A DNA stretch of 61,752 bases from JACQGZ01 sp036004665 (GTDB lineage Bacteria > Sysuimicrobiota > Sysuimicrobiia > Sysuimicrobiales > Humicultoraceae): assembly GCA_036004665.1 (NCBI GenBank), contig DASYRG010000047.1:1-61752 (forward strand), written 5' to 3'. The first letter of the stretch is position 1; every line of letters starts with the position of its first letter. Below, piece after piece: positions 9,295 through 17,147 of this stretch. The position numbers and the translations under genes are program-made. A model generated the notes under the pieces. That model saw only the letters and a program-made list of their open reading frames with translations. It did no database searches and was not told the DNA's origin.

Positions 9295-9383
9295 GGAGGG
9301 GTGTCCGGAACCCGGTATCGGAGCGGTCTCGAAAACCGCCGGGCCTCAAGCCCTTGTGGGTTCAACTCCCACCCCCTCCGCCA
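9295..9383 (+). tRNA. tRNA-Ser (anticodon CGA)
   Basis: It folds as a class II tRNA. The acceptor GGAGGGG pairs with CCCCTCC, the anticodon stem GCGGT/ACCGC encloses loop CTCGAAA (anticodon CGA), and a long variable arm carries GGGC/GCCC. The T arm is GTGGG-TTCAACT-CCCAC. CCA is encoded at 9381-9383. It reads serine UCG codons. Confidence 0.95.
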
Positions 9384-9416
9384 CTGGCACTCAGCCAGGG
9401 GCCCCGGCCGGGGCGT

Positions 9417-9806
9417 CTATTCAGCCTCAACCTTTGTCTCATGGTATTCCGTGATGTGGGCATAGACATCTTCGGGAAACTGAAGATCTTTGTAGACGTT
9501 ACACGCGTCCGGGTCCTCGGGCGTTGGACAGATGGGAGAGTCCTGCTGCTTCTGCCACTCGAGGATGCGCTCACGCCGCGGAGGACTGTAGTCTCGTTCC
9601 TGAACCTGGCGGAAGAGCGCGCGCGCTTTCTCATCGGCCATTTGAGGATCTTTCTGCAAATACGAGACCACGTCATCTTCGCTCATGAAGTGCCGCGCGA
9701 CCATGGTAAAGACCAATCTTCCGTAATGCCCGATGTCCTTCCCCTGGTCCAACGCATCGAGCAGATGGGCCATCATGCCGTTTCTTCGAAGATCCTCAGC
9801 CGCCAT
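9417..9806 (-). CDS. Hypothetical charged helical protein
   Basis: The product has 129 residues, acidic and mainly helical, with no signal peptide or membrane segment. The ATG at 9806 sits behind a GGAGGAG site. The N-terminal part (LLDALDQGKDIGHYGRLVFTMVARHF) contains two histidines and resembles a small helical regulator domain. The C-terminal part has two cysteines (SPICP and DACN). I do not recognise the family. It stands alone between a tRNA-Ser and the Rieske-cyclase gene. Confidence 0.65.
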   Translation of the reverse strand: MAAEDLRRNGMMAHLLDALDQGKDIGHYGRLVFTMVARHFMSEDDVVSYLQKDPQMADEKARALFRQVQERDYSPPRRERILEWQKQQDSPICPTPEDPDACNVYKDLQFPEDVYAHITEYHETKVEAE

Positions 9807-9855
9807 AGCTCCTCCAGGAATCGTGAGTTCTCCTCAGGCTAATCATGAACGGTCG

Positions 9856-12129
9856 CTAACCCACCTGGAAGAGGCGCCAGTCACCCGGGACCCCTCGCAA
9901 TGTATGTAGCCCACGGTCATCGAAGGCGAAACCACTCCCCGCGACGAGTTCGCGGACGGTACTCGTCACCAGGACCTGCCCTGGATCGGCCAGGGCGGCC
10001 ACACGCGCGCCCGTGTGCACGACGATGCCGCTGACGCGGTCGCCCATCACTTCGATCTCGCCGGCGTGCAGGCCTGAGCGGGTCTCCAGACCGAGGCGCC
10101 GCACCGCGGCGCCGACGGCCAGCGCGCAGCGGATGGCCCGCGCGGCCCCATCGAAGGTCACCAGGAACCCGTCCCCGGCCACATCGACCTCGCGTCCCTG
10201 GAAACGGGCCAGCTCGGCGCGCACAACCGCCCGGTAGTTGCGCAGCAGGTCTCCCCAGCGCTGGTCACCCACCGCGGACGCCTTCGCGGTCGACTCGACC
10301 ACGTCGGTGAACAACACGGTGGCCAGAACGCGCTCGGGTGCCGCGTAGAGACGCTCCCCGCGGTGCAGCCGGTGCGCGATCTGATAGGTCTGCCCCTGTG
10401 CCCGCACCGTCGGCGCGTGCGCGGCCAGGTAGCGGGCCGCCGCGATGAGGGCGTGCCCTGCTTCCGGGCGCCCGCGCATCATCGTGAACTGGCGCGCCGC
10501 CGCCTCCACCGCCTGAATGGTATGGAAGTTGCGATCCTCCCGCAGCAGGCAGTGGGTGAGGGTCTCGAGCAGCCGCTCGGGGGAGCCGCCGCTGTACAGA
10601 TAGCGCCCCACCAGCGCGCCGGCCTCGTTGACCTGCTGCTGCCGGTCGAGCAGCGTCGGGAGGCTCGCCAGCAGGCCGTCGGCATCCTCAGGAGGACCGC
10701 CGTCCGGCTCGGGCAGCGGCGCCGGCGGGACGTTCAGAAACCGGTCCAGATAGACCGACATGGCGGCGTCGAACACGCCGCGCAGCAGCTCCACGGACGG
10801 CACACGGCGCAGCCCCTGCTGTACCGCATTGGCAAACGTGAAGGTGTGCAGCGCGGTGTCCCAATCCCCGAATTCATTGCTGGTGTGGAAGCGGGCGATG
10901 CGCAGCGCCGCCGCGTAGGCCACACTTGAGGCTAGCTCGTCCTCCGAGGCGCCGTCCCTCAGCGCCGCCAGCAATCCATCGGCGATGGCCCGCGGATCTT
11001 CCCCCAGCAGCTGATCCAGCAGGATGTCGCGGCCGGGCCAGCCGCCCCGTCGGGAGCGGCCGTCCTGCACCGCGGCCGGCATCTCCTCGAAGGCGCCCTC
11101 GAGGATCGCGACGAGATCGACCGGATGGCGCCAGGCGTTCGATTCCTCCATCCGGTCCGCGGACGCGCAGCCTGCCACGAGGCTGACCAGCACCGGCTCG
11201 GCGTACTGCCACCCGGCGGCGTCGAGCGCCTCGAGAGCTTTGTTGGTGAAGTCGAGGACGTGGCCGACTTCCAGGTAGCGGTGATCGGTGGCGGCGGCGA
11301 AGAGCATGTCGGCCATCTGCTGATGATCCACCCCCGCATGCACCGCGGAGACCACACAGCGTTCCGCCCCTTCGGCATCGCGGACCTCGATGAACTGCCG
11401 GTACCACTGCTTCAGCGCCGCCGGCGTGACGCTGACCACCGGCAGCGGGCGCACGACGAAGCGTGGCGGCGCTCCGGCGCAGTCTTCCGCTACCGCGGAG
11501 AGCCCGTGGTAGAGGGCGCGCGCCTGGTCCTCCGTGCGCAGGTGGGGGAGCAGATTGCGCATGCAGGCCAGGATCGTCTGTCCCCGTCCCCAGCCGTTTC
11601 GCCGGTGCCACGCGCCGAACTCGAGACCGATCCGCAGCGGGTCGTCGGGACTCTCGCCCGCCTCCAGCAGCCCAATGACCGCTTTGGCCGTCACCAGGGG
11701 GATCTCGTACTCCAATCCCTCGCGCAGCCGCTCGCGCTGGTGGGCGCGCAAGTCGACGCGCGGCGCCAGGTCCACCCAGACCTCGCCGTCCTGGATCCGC
11801 ACGGGGAAGGTGCGCACGTCGTCGGCAAAGCGGTCGAACGTGCCCCCGCTGGCCAGGTCGAACCGGGCATGGTGCCAGTGGCAGGTGAGGATCCCGTCGT
11901 GGAGGGTGCCGCGGTGAAGGGGGAAACCCATGTGCGGACAGCGGTTGTCCAGGGCGAAGACGCGCTCCCCCACGGCGAAGAGGACCACCGCGTGCCCGCG
12001 TGCCTGGACGACCAGCCGGCCCGCGGCCTGAACGTCCGCGAGCGTGGCCACTCGTTCTGCGCTGTCAGACGGTCCCGCCATGACGCCATCTCCACACTGA
12101 ACCGGTACCCGCAGGCCCTTCTGTGACAT
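9856..12129 (-). CDS. Rieske [2Fe-2S] domain protein fused to a class III adenylate/guanylate cyclase
   Basis: The product has 757 residues in three parts. Residues about 25-115 form a Rieske domain with both cluster motifs, CPH (C64, H66) and CHWH (C83, H86). Residues about 120-580 are a large helical region with many conserved-looking histidines and Trp (HRRNGWGRGQ, HRYLEVGHVLDFTNKALE), possibly related to Rieske-associated oxygenase-like proteins. Residues about 590-757 are a class III cyclase catalytic domain with metal-binding FTDVVEST, GREVDVAGDGFLV and SGLHAGE. AGGAG lies 10 bases before the ATG. It probably links redox or substrate state to cyclic nucleotide synthesis, which is inference. 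No cAMP receptor gene is nearby. Confidence 0.85.
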   Translation of the reverse strand: MSQKGLRVPVQCGDGVMAGPSDSAERVATLADVQAAGRLVVQARGHAVVLFAVGERVFALDNRCPHMGFPLHRGTLHDGILTCHWHHARFDLASGGTFDRFADDVRTFPVRIQDGEVWVDLAPRVDLRAHQRERLREGLEYEIPLVTAKAVIGLLEAGESPDDPLRIGLEFGAWHRRNGWGRGQTILACMRNLLPHLRTEDQARALYHGLSAVAEDCAGAPPRFVVRPLPVVSVTPAALKQWYRQFIEVRDAEGAERCVVSAVHAGVDHQQMADMLFAAATDHRYLEVGHVLDFTNKALEALDAAGWQYAEPVLVSLVAGCASADRMEESNAWRHPVDLVAILEGAFEEMPAAVQDGRSRRGGWPGRDILLDQLLGEDPRAIADGLLAALRDGASEDELASSVAYAAALRIARFHTSNEFGDWDTALHTFTFANAVQQGLRRVPSVELLRGVFDAAMSVYLDRFLNVPPAPLPEPDGGPPEDADGLLASLPTLLDRQQQVNEAGALVGRYLYSGGSPERLLETLTHCLLREDRNFHTIQAVEAAARQFTMMRGRPEAGHALIAAARYLAAHAPTVRAQGQTYQIAHRLHRGERLYAAPERVLATVLFTDVVESTAKASAVGDQRWGDLLRNYRAVVRAELARFQGREVDVAGDGFLVTFDGAARAIRCALAVGAAVRRLGLETRSGLHAGEIEVMGDRVSGIVVHTGARVAALADPGQVLVTSTVRELVAGSGFAFDDRGLHTLRGVPGDWRLFQVG

Positions 12130-12218
12130 GCGTCACACTCCTGCCCTCGCGTGGTCGCGGGCCTCCACCCGCAACCACCTTCCCCTGAATCAAGAAAGGC
12201 TGGTACCATAGGAAGTCC

Positions 12219-12311
12219 GGAGGGGTCGCGTAGCCTGGTAGCGCGCCCGCCTGGAGAGCGGGTAAGCGGCCACAAGCCGCTTCGCGGGTTCAAATCCCGC
12301 CCCCTCCGCCA
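12219..12311 (+). tRNA. tRNA-Ser (anticodon GGA)
   Basis: The acceptor GGAGGGG pairs with CCCCTCC before the encoded G-CCA end. The anticodon stem CCCGC/GCGGG closes loop CTGGAGA (anticodon GGA). The variable arm has a strong AAGCGGC/GCCGCTT stem, and the T arm is CGGG-TTCAAAT-CCCG. It reads UCC and UCU. It ends 9 bases before the lepB start codon. Confidence 0.95.
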
Positions 12312-12319
12312 CCTGACAG

Positions 12320-12940
12320 ATGTCTGACCTGCACCCACACCCGCGGCCGACGCCTCGCGCCCGCCTCCGTGTTGCCGGAGAGCGGGTGAGAAGCCTGCTC
12401 GCGAGCCGCCGGCCCGACTGGCGCCGCGCCCGCGGGAGCCTCTACGAAATCACCAAGACCCTCGTCGTCGCTTTCCTCCTCGCCCAGCTGATCATGGTCT
12501 CAGTCGCGCAGGCCTTTCAGGTGGAGCAATACTCGATGGAACCCACCCTGCTGCCGCACGACCGCGTCTTGGTCACCAAGTTCATCTACCGGTTGCGCGA
12601 ACCCAGGCGTGGCGACGTCGTCGTCCTCCGCTACCCCCGCAACACCCAGCGCAACTACATCAAGCGCGTGGTCGGGCTGCCCGGGGAGAAGATCCAGATC
12701 AAGAAGGGCGTGCTCTACGCAAACGGGGAGCGCGTCCAGGAAGCCTACCTCATCGCCGACATCGTCGGCGAGTACGGGCCGATGACGGTGCCGGCCGATT
12801 CCGTCTTCGTCCTGGGGGACAACCGCAACAACAGCGAGGACAGCCGCGCGTTCGGTGCGCTGAAGCAGAAGCTCATCGTGGGCCAGGCGATCCTGATCTA
12901 CTGGCCGGTCCCTCGAGTCCGGGTCCTGGTCGGCCGCTAG
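12320..12940 (+). CDS. lepB: Signal peptidase I
   Basis: The product has 206 residues, a normal length for single-anchor type I signal peptidases. A basic N-terminal tail precedes one membrane helix (about residues 46-66). The catalytic serine is S72 in EQYSMEPTL and the general-base lysine is K115 in NYIKRVVGLPGE. The box E signature VLGDNRNNSEDSR is present near residue 175. It cleaves signal peptides of exported proteins at the outer face of the membrane. It starts 9 bases after the tRNA-Ser. Its stop overlaps the stop of the convergent ligase gene by 3 bases. Confidence 0.95.
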   Translation: MSDLHPHPRPTPRARLRVAGERVRSLLASRRPDWRRARGSLYEITKTLVVAFLLAQLIMVSVAQAFQVEQYSMEPTLLPHDRVLVTKFIYRLREPRRGDVVVLRYPRNTQRNYIKRVVGLPGEKIQIKKGVLYANGERVQEAYLIADIVGEYGPMTVPADSVFVLGDNRNNSEDSRAFGALKQKLIVGQAILIYWPVPRVRVLVGR

Positions 12941-14691
12941 CCTCGCGCTTCGCCCTGGGGCTGTCCTTCCTCGTCCCCCTCGAGCTCCCCCCGGGCCTGT
13001 TCCTGCTCGCGGATGACACGCCGCAGCGTCTTGGGCACGCCCGGCGTCTTGGGAATCTCCGCGACGATCTCGAACCGGCGCGGCACCTTGTAGGGTGCCA
13101 GATGCGCGGCGCAGTATTCGCGGAGCTCTCGCTTCAGGCCGCGGTGATCGCCGTTCTCGCGGGGGACGACATGGGCGACCAGCATCTCTCCGCGCACGCG
13201 CGAGGTCACACCGACGACGGCGGCCTCCTTCACCTTGGGATGCTCGTAGAGGACCTCCTCCACCTCGCGCGGGAAGACCTTCAGACCACCGATGTTGACC
13301 ATATCTTTCTTTCGATCTTCGATGAAGAAGAAGCCGTCTTCGTCCATTCGCGCGATGTCACCCGTGTAGAGCCAGCCCTTTCGCAGCGTGTAGGAAGTCT
13401 CTTCGGTATTGTTCCAGTATCCCATCATCACCTGCGGGCCCTGCGCGACCAGCTCGCCCACCTCGTTGACGCCCAGGTCGCGCAGCCCTGTCTCGGCGTC
13501 GACGATCCGCGAGTCGGTGTTGGGGACGGGCACGCCGATGCTACCGACCTTGCGCGTTCCGTGAATGGGGTTGCAGTGCGTCAGCGGCGAGGCCTCCGAG
13601 AGTCCGAAGCCCTCCACGAGGCGCGCGCCGGTTAGTTCCTCGAAGCGCCGCTGCACTTCTACGGGGAGAGAACTCGACCCGGAGATGCAGGCGCGGATCG
13701 ACTTGAGATCGTACCGCTCGACATCCTTCAGTTGGTTGATGGCGAGATAGATTGGCGGCGCTCCGGGGAAGATGGTCGGGCGGTACTTCGCCGCGGCCTC
13801 GGCCACGCTGCGGGCGACGAAGCCGGGCATCAGCACCATGATGTTCACGGCGGCGATGGCGACGGCCAGGTTCATGCACGCCGTCATCCCGTAGACGTGG
13901 AAGAAGGGCACGACCGAGAGGATCCGCTCTTGGCCCATCTTCAAGTCGGTCAGCCACACCCGCGCCTGAGAGAGGTTGGCGACGAGATTGCGGTGGCTGA
14001 GCATGGCTGCCTTCGTGATCCCGGTCGTCCCGCCGGTGTACTGGAGGACTGCCAGATCATCGGAGGAGACCTCGGGAAGGGGGGCCGACCGTCGCTCCCC
14101 AAGCATCGTGCGGTATGGGATCACATGCGCTCCCGCGGGCAACACATCTCCCGCCTTCTTCGCTTTCAGCAACGCGTAGAGGAGGCGCCACCGGGTTGGG
14201 AAGAGGTCGTGGATGTTGGTGATGATCTCGGACTCCAGGACGGTCCGGGATCGCACCTCTGCCAGCTGCCGGTAGAGGCGTGACAGCGCGACGGCGAAAC
14301 GGGCCCCGGAATCTTTCAGGATGAAGGCCAGGTCGTCGCCGCGGTAGAGGGGGTTGACCTGGACGACGACGCCCCCAGCCTTCCAGATGCCGTAGGCCGC
14401 GATGACGTACTGGGGGAGATTGGGCAGCAGCACGGCCACTCGGTCGCCCTTGCGCAGGCCGCGGCGGATCAGCCCGTCGGCGAATCGGTCGGAGAGATCA
14501 TGCAGTTGCGCATACGTAAAGCGACGGTCGAACCGGTGTTCCGCGAGGAGCAGCGCCTCGTTGTGGGGGAACCGATCCACCGCCTCGCGGAGAAACCCGA
14601 AGAGGGGGAAGTCTGGGAACTCGATCGTCGCGGGGACCCCCGCCTCATACGAACGCAGCCACGGACGGCTTTCCAGGCCGACGGCGCCCAT
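12937..14691 (-). CDS. fadD: Long-chain fatty acid--CoA ligase (AMP-binding)
   Basis: The product has 584 residues, fitting acyl-CoA synthetases. The AMP-binding motif is LQYTGGTTGITKAAMLSH. Further motifs are the GYWNNTEETSYTLRKGWLYTGD region, the hinge DRKKDMVNIGG, and a final PKTPGVPKTLRR segment with a valine/proline change near the usual catalytic lysine stretch. It activates fatty acids to acyl-CoA through an acyl-AMP intermediate. The ATG at 14691 follows an AGGGGG site. The upstream continuation of the same frame (to 15393) is an antisense shadow of the thioredoxin-like gene. The last 15 or so residues are a charged tail. Confidence 0.93.
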   Translation of the reverse strand: MGAVGLESRPWLRSYEAGVPATIEFPDFPLFGFLREAVDRFPHNEALLLAEHRFDRRFTYAQLHDLSDRFADGLIRRGLRKGDRVAVLLPNLPQYVIAAYGIWKAGGVVVQVNPLYRGDDLAFILKDSGARFAVALSRLYRQLAEVRSRTVLESEIITNIHDLFPTRWRLLYALLKAKKAGDVLPAGAHVIPYRTMLGERRSAPLPEVSSDDLAVLQYTGGTTGITKAAMLSHRNLVANLSQARVWLTDLKMGQERILSVVPFFHVYGMTACMNLAVAIAAVNIMVLMPGFVARSVAEAAAKYRPTIFPGAPPIYLAINQLKDVERYDLKSIRACISGSSSLPVEVQRRFEELTGARLVEGFGLSEASPLTHCNPIHGTRKVGSIGVPVPNTDSRIVDAETGLRDLGVNEVGELVAQGPQVMMGYWNNTEETSYTLRKGWLYTGDIARMDEDGFFFIEDRKKDMVNIGGLKVFPREVEEVLYEHPKVKEAAVVGVTSRVRGEMLVAHVVPRENGDHRGLKRELREYCAAHLAPYKVPRRFEIVAEIPKTPGVPKTLRRVIREQEQARGELEGDEEGQPQGEARG

Positions 14692-14802
14692 TGCAACCCC
14701 CTGAGGTGGAGGAATGCGTAAGAGCGTTACTCCCCCTCCAGAACGATTCCTGCACCCACGGTTTATCAGACCGCAACATGGGCCGGCTACTGTAGTTCCA
14801 CC

Positions 14803-15336
14803 ATGACCAGAGCGTCCCTCGCCGCCCTCCTCGGGACCGTGCTCCTCGCCGGCATCAGCCTGGCCGGGCGCGCCGGCGCCAGACCTGCAGTCGCGCCCGA
14901 ACTCTCCGGCGGCACGCAGTGGCTGAACACTCCCCGGGAAGCTCCCCTCACCCTGGCCGCGCTCCGGGGAAAGGTCGTCCTGATCGAGTTCTGGACCGCC
15001 GGTTGCATCAACTGCCTCAACACCCTGCCGTGGGTGAAGCAGTGGCACGCGCGGCATCAGGCGGCGGGGCTGGTCATCATCGGGGTCCACTCGCCGGAGT
15101 TCGCCCACGAACACGAAGAGGCGTACGTGCGCGGGCGGATCGGGAAGCTGGGCATCCGCTACCCGGTGGTGATGGACAACGCCTTCAGGATCTGGCGCGC
15201 TTACAATACCCGCTTCTGGCCTACGATGTTCCTCATCGACAAGGCCGGGCGCATCCGCTACACGCACATCGGCGAGGGAAACTACAACGTCACCGAGGCG
15301 ACGATCCGCCGTCTTCTGTCCGAGCCCGCCCCGTAG
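14803..15336 (+). CDS. Exported thioredoxin-like (TlpA/DipZ C-terminal type) protein
   Basis: The product has 177 residues with an N-terminal signal peptide, then a thioredoxin fold. The active site is WTAGCINCLNTLPW, a CxxC of the DipZ/ResA-like kind, with the cis-proline loop RFWPTMFLIDKAGRI. It probably handles disulfide exchange on the outer side of the membrane. It is divergent from the acyl-CoA ligase; the 111-base gap must hold both promoters, but no strong consensus boxes stand out. Confidence 0.88.
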   Translation: MTRASLAALLGTVLLAGISLAGRAGARPAVAPELSGGTQWLNTPREAPLTLAALRGKVVLIEFWTAGCINCLNTLPWVKQWHARHQAAGLVIIGVHSPEFAHEHEEAYVRGRIGKLGIRYPVVMDNAFRIWRAYNTRFWPTMFLIDKAGRIRYTHIGEGNYNVTEATIRRLLSEPAP

Positions 15337-15427
15337 CCCGCCCCCGGATCCCCTCCCTCGGCTCTGCCCCCGGGGCAGGACTCCACTGCGCATGCATCTA
15401 AGCAGCCCCGAAAGCCCGAAAAGACCT

Positions 15428-15565
15428 ATGCTCCGGTTCAGGCTGCTTGATCATCTGCGCATCGAGGGCGACAGCCCCGCTGCCCCCATCACGTTCCGCC
15501 CGCGGGCGCAGCGGCTTGTCGCCTATCTCCAGCTCCAGCGCGGCGCTCATCGCCACGCGATCACA
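15428..15565 (+). pseudogene. Remnant of a BTAD/SARP-type transcriptional regulator N-terminus
   Basis: An ATG at 15428 opens a frame whose first 45 codons read like the start of a bacterial transcriptional activator domain protein (MLRFRLLDHLRIEGD, then RPRAQRLVAYLQLQRG). After that the similarity stops and the frame ends at 15646, overlapping the rhodanese start. A full regulator would be over 250 residues, so this is a truncated relic. No repeats mark the break point. Confidence 0.5.
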
Positions 15566-15642
15566 TGGGACGCCCCCAGGACATCGCACCCCTACGGTGG
15601 CGCTGGTGGTGACCCTACTCTGGAAATGCGGGAGGGAGACGC

Positions 15643-16494
15643 ATGACGACGCGAGACGGCTACGCGAACCCTGAGGTCTTGGTGGAGACGCAGTGGGTCG
15701 CCGATCATCTGAGCGACCCGGCCTTCCGGCTGGTGGAAGTGGACGTGGATACAACCGCCTACGACTCAGGCCACATTCCGGGCGCGGTGGGCTGGAACTG
15801 GCAGACGGACACGCAGCAGCCGATCCTCCGCGACATCCCTGATCGGGCTGGCCTGGAAGAGCTGCTCAGCCGGTCCGGAATCGCCAACAAGACCACCGTC
15901 ATCTTCTACGGCGACAACAACAACTGGTTCGCCACCTTCGCCTTCTGGCTGCTGAAACTGTACGGCCACGGCGACGCGCGCGTGATGAACGGGGGCCGCA
16001 AGAAATGGCTGGACGAGGGCCGGCCGCTGACGACGGCGGTGCCCACGGTGCAGCGGACCACCTATCAGGCCAAGACCCCGGAGATGAGCATTCGGGCGCT
16101 GCGCAGCAGTGTCGAGGCGAGCGTGGGACAGGCGGGCCGGGCGTTCGTCGATGTGCGCTCGCCGAAGGAGTTTTCCGGCGAGTTGCTCGCGCCGGAGAAC
16201 CTGCCCCAGGAAGGGGCGCAGCGCGGCGGCCACATCCCCGGCGCGGTCAACATCCCCTGGGGGCAGGCGGTGGGCGAGGACGGCACCTTCCGTCGCATGG
16301 AGGAACTCAAGACCCTCTATGGTGGAAGAGGGATCACCCCGGAAAAGGAAGTCATTGCTTACTGCCGGATCGGAGAACGTTCCTCCCACACCTGGTTTGT
16401 CCTGAAATACCTGCTCGGCTACCCCAACGTGCGCAACTACGACGGCTCGTGGACGGAGTGGGGCAGCCTTATCGGCGCCGCTATCGAGAAGTGA
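15643..16494 (+). CDS. sseA: Thiosulfate sulfurtransferase (two-domain rhodanese)
   Basis: The product has 283 residues with two rhodanese domains. The N-terminal domain is inactive-type, with a CH2A-like VEVDVDTTAYDSGHIPGA motif. The C-terminal domain holds the active cysteine C241 in YCRIGERSSHTW, typical of thiosulfate:cyanide sulfurtransferases. It should transfer sulfane sulfur from thiosulfate to a thiophilic acceptor in the cytoplasm. GGGAGGGAG precedes the ATG. Confidence 0.93.
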   Translation: MTTRDGYANPEVLVETQWVADHLSDPAFRLVEVDVDTTAYDSGHIPGAVGWNWQTDTQQPILRDIPDRAGLEELLSRSGIANKTTVIFYGDNNNWFATFAFWLLKLYGHGDARVMNGGRKKWLDEGRPLTTAVPTVQRTTYQAKTPEMSIRALRSSVEASVGQAGRAFVDVRSPKEFSGELLAPENLPQEGAQRGGHIPGAVNIPWGQAVGEDGTFRRMEELKTLYGGRGITPEKEVIAYCRIGERSSHTWFVLKYLLGYPNVRNYDGSWTEWGSLIGAAIEK

Positions 16495-16531
16495 CCGGCG
16501 TCACTGATGAGAGGTGATCGGCATGGATTGA

Positions 16532-16771
16532 ATGAGACGTGATCGGCCTCGATCATTGGTGCAACCTCTGGAAGGGCCCAGTGCGCTCCTCGGCGTCGAC
16601 GGCAATCCCTACGAGTTTCAGAGTGTGGAGCGGACCACCACAGGCCGCCAGCAGCGGTTGATCGTCAGGAACGCGGACGTGGCCTATGTCGTGGTGGTGG
16701 AGGACAAGAACGGCGACGGCGACGTCGCGGACGCGGGCGAGTTCGAAGGACGCTTCGCAGAGTTGCAGTAG
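16532..16771 (+). CDS. Small hypothetical protein with a Ca-binding-like loop
   Basis: The frame encodes 79 residues. The C-terminal half has strong GC3 coding bias and a DKNGDGDVADAGEF loop resembling an EF-hand-type or dockerin-type calcium site. No good ribosome-binding site precedes the ATG, so the true start could be inside the frame. It may be a real small protein or the tail of a decayed one. It lies between the rhodanese and the SRP RNA promoter. Confidence 0.4.
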   Translation: MRRDRPRSLVQPLEGPSALLGVDGNPYEFQSVERTTTGRQQRLIVRNADVAYVVVVEDKNGDGDVADAGEFEGRFAELQ

Positions 16772-16833
16772 CGTTTAAGGTAGAGGGGCAGCGCCTGGAG
16801 GAATCTCCAGCGAGATCACCCGAATCCGGGTGG

Positions 16834-16839
16834 TACAAT
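16834..16839 (+). promoter_or_regulatory. -10 box of the SRP RNA gene
   Basis: TACAAT lies 7 bases before the predicted RNA 5' end at 16847. The region about 17 bases further upstream is a poor match to TTGACA, so only the -10 element is convincing. Confidence 0.55.
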
Positions 16840-16846
16840 GGCGGAT

Positions 16847-17116
16847 GGTCGCGCTAGGCGGGGAGCTAGCGGTTCCCTGTCACCCGCAATCCGCTACAGC
16901 GGGGCTGAATTCCCACCGGAGGCCGGACGCCTGAGGGTCTGGCCCGCGTAGGCGGCGACGACGGCCGGGTCCTGCGCAACGGGATCTGATGAACCCCGCC
17001 AGGCCCGGGAGGGAGCAACGGTAAGTCAGTGCTCCCGTGTGCCGCAGGGCTACCTGGCCCGAGCCGGCTGCGCGGTTTCCGCTTCGGACGGCCCGGTCGA
17101 GGGTGGGTGCGCGACC
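16847..17116 (+). ncRNA. ffs: Signal recognition particle RNA, long bacterial form
   Basis: The RNA is about 270 bases. The ends pair perfectly over 8 bases (GGTCGCGC at 16847 with GCGCGACC at 17109-17116). The 5' part has the Alu-domain landmarks (CTAGGCGGGGAGCTAGCGG, CCCGCAATCCGCT, TGAATTCCCACC). The S-domain helix 8 core is present as CCAGGCCCGGGAGGGAGCAA, then GGTAA, and GTGTGCCGCAGGGCTACC on the return strand. It forms the Ffh-binding core of the particle that targets membrane and exported proteins. The long form is typical of Gram-positive and related lineages. Confidence 0.9.
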
Positions 17117-17147
17117 AGTTGTCGCTCGAGCCCGGACCTCACAACGC

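Noticed and set aside
14692..15393. N-terminal extension of the acyl-CoA ligase
   Set aside because: It is antisense to the thioredoxin-like gene, and a good ribosome-binding site supports the ATG at 14691.
16847..17116. Riboswitch (for example cobalamin-type)
   Set aside because: The end-to-end helix, Alu-domain landmarks and helix 8 core fit SRP RNA instead.
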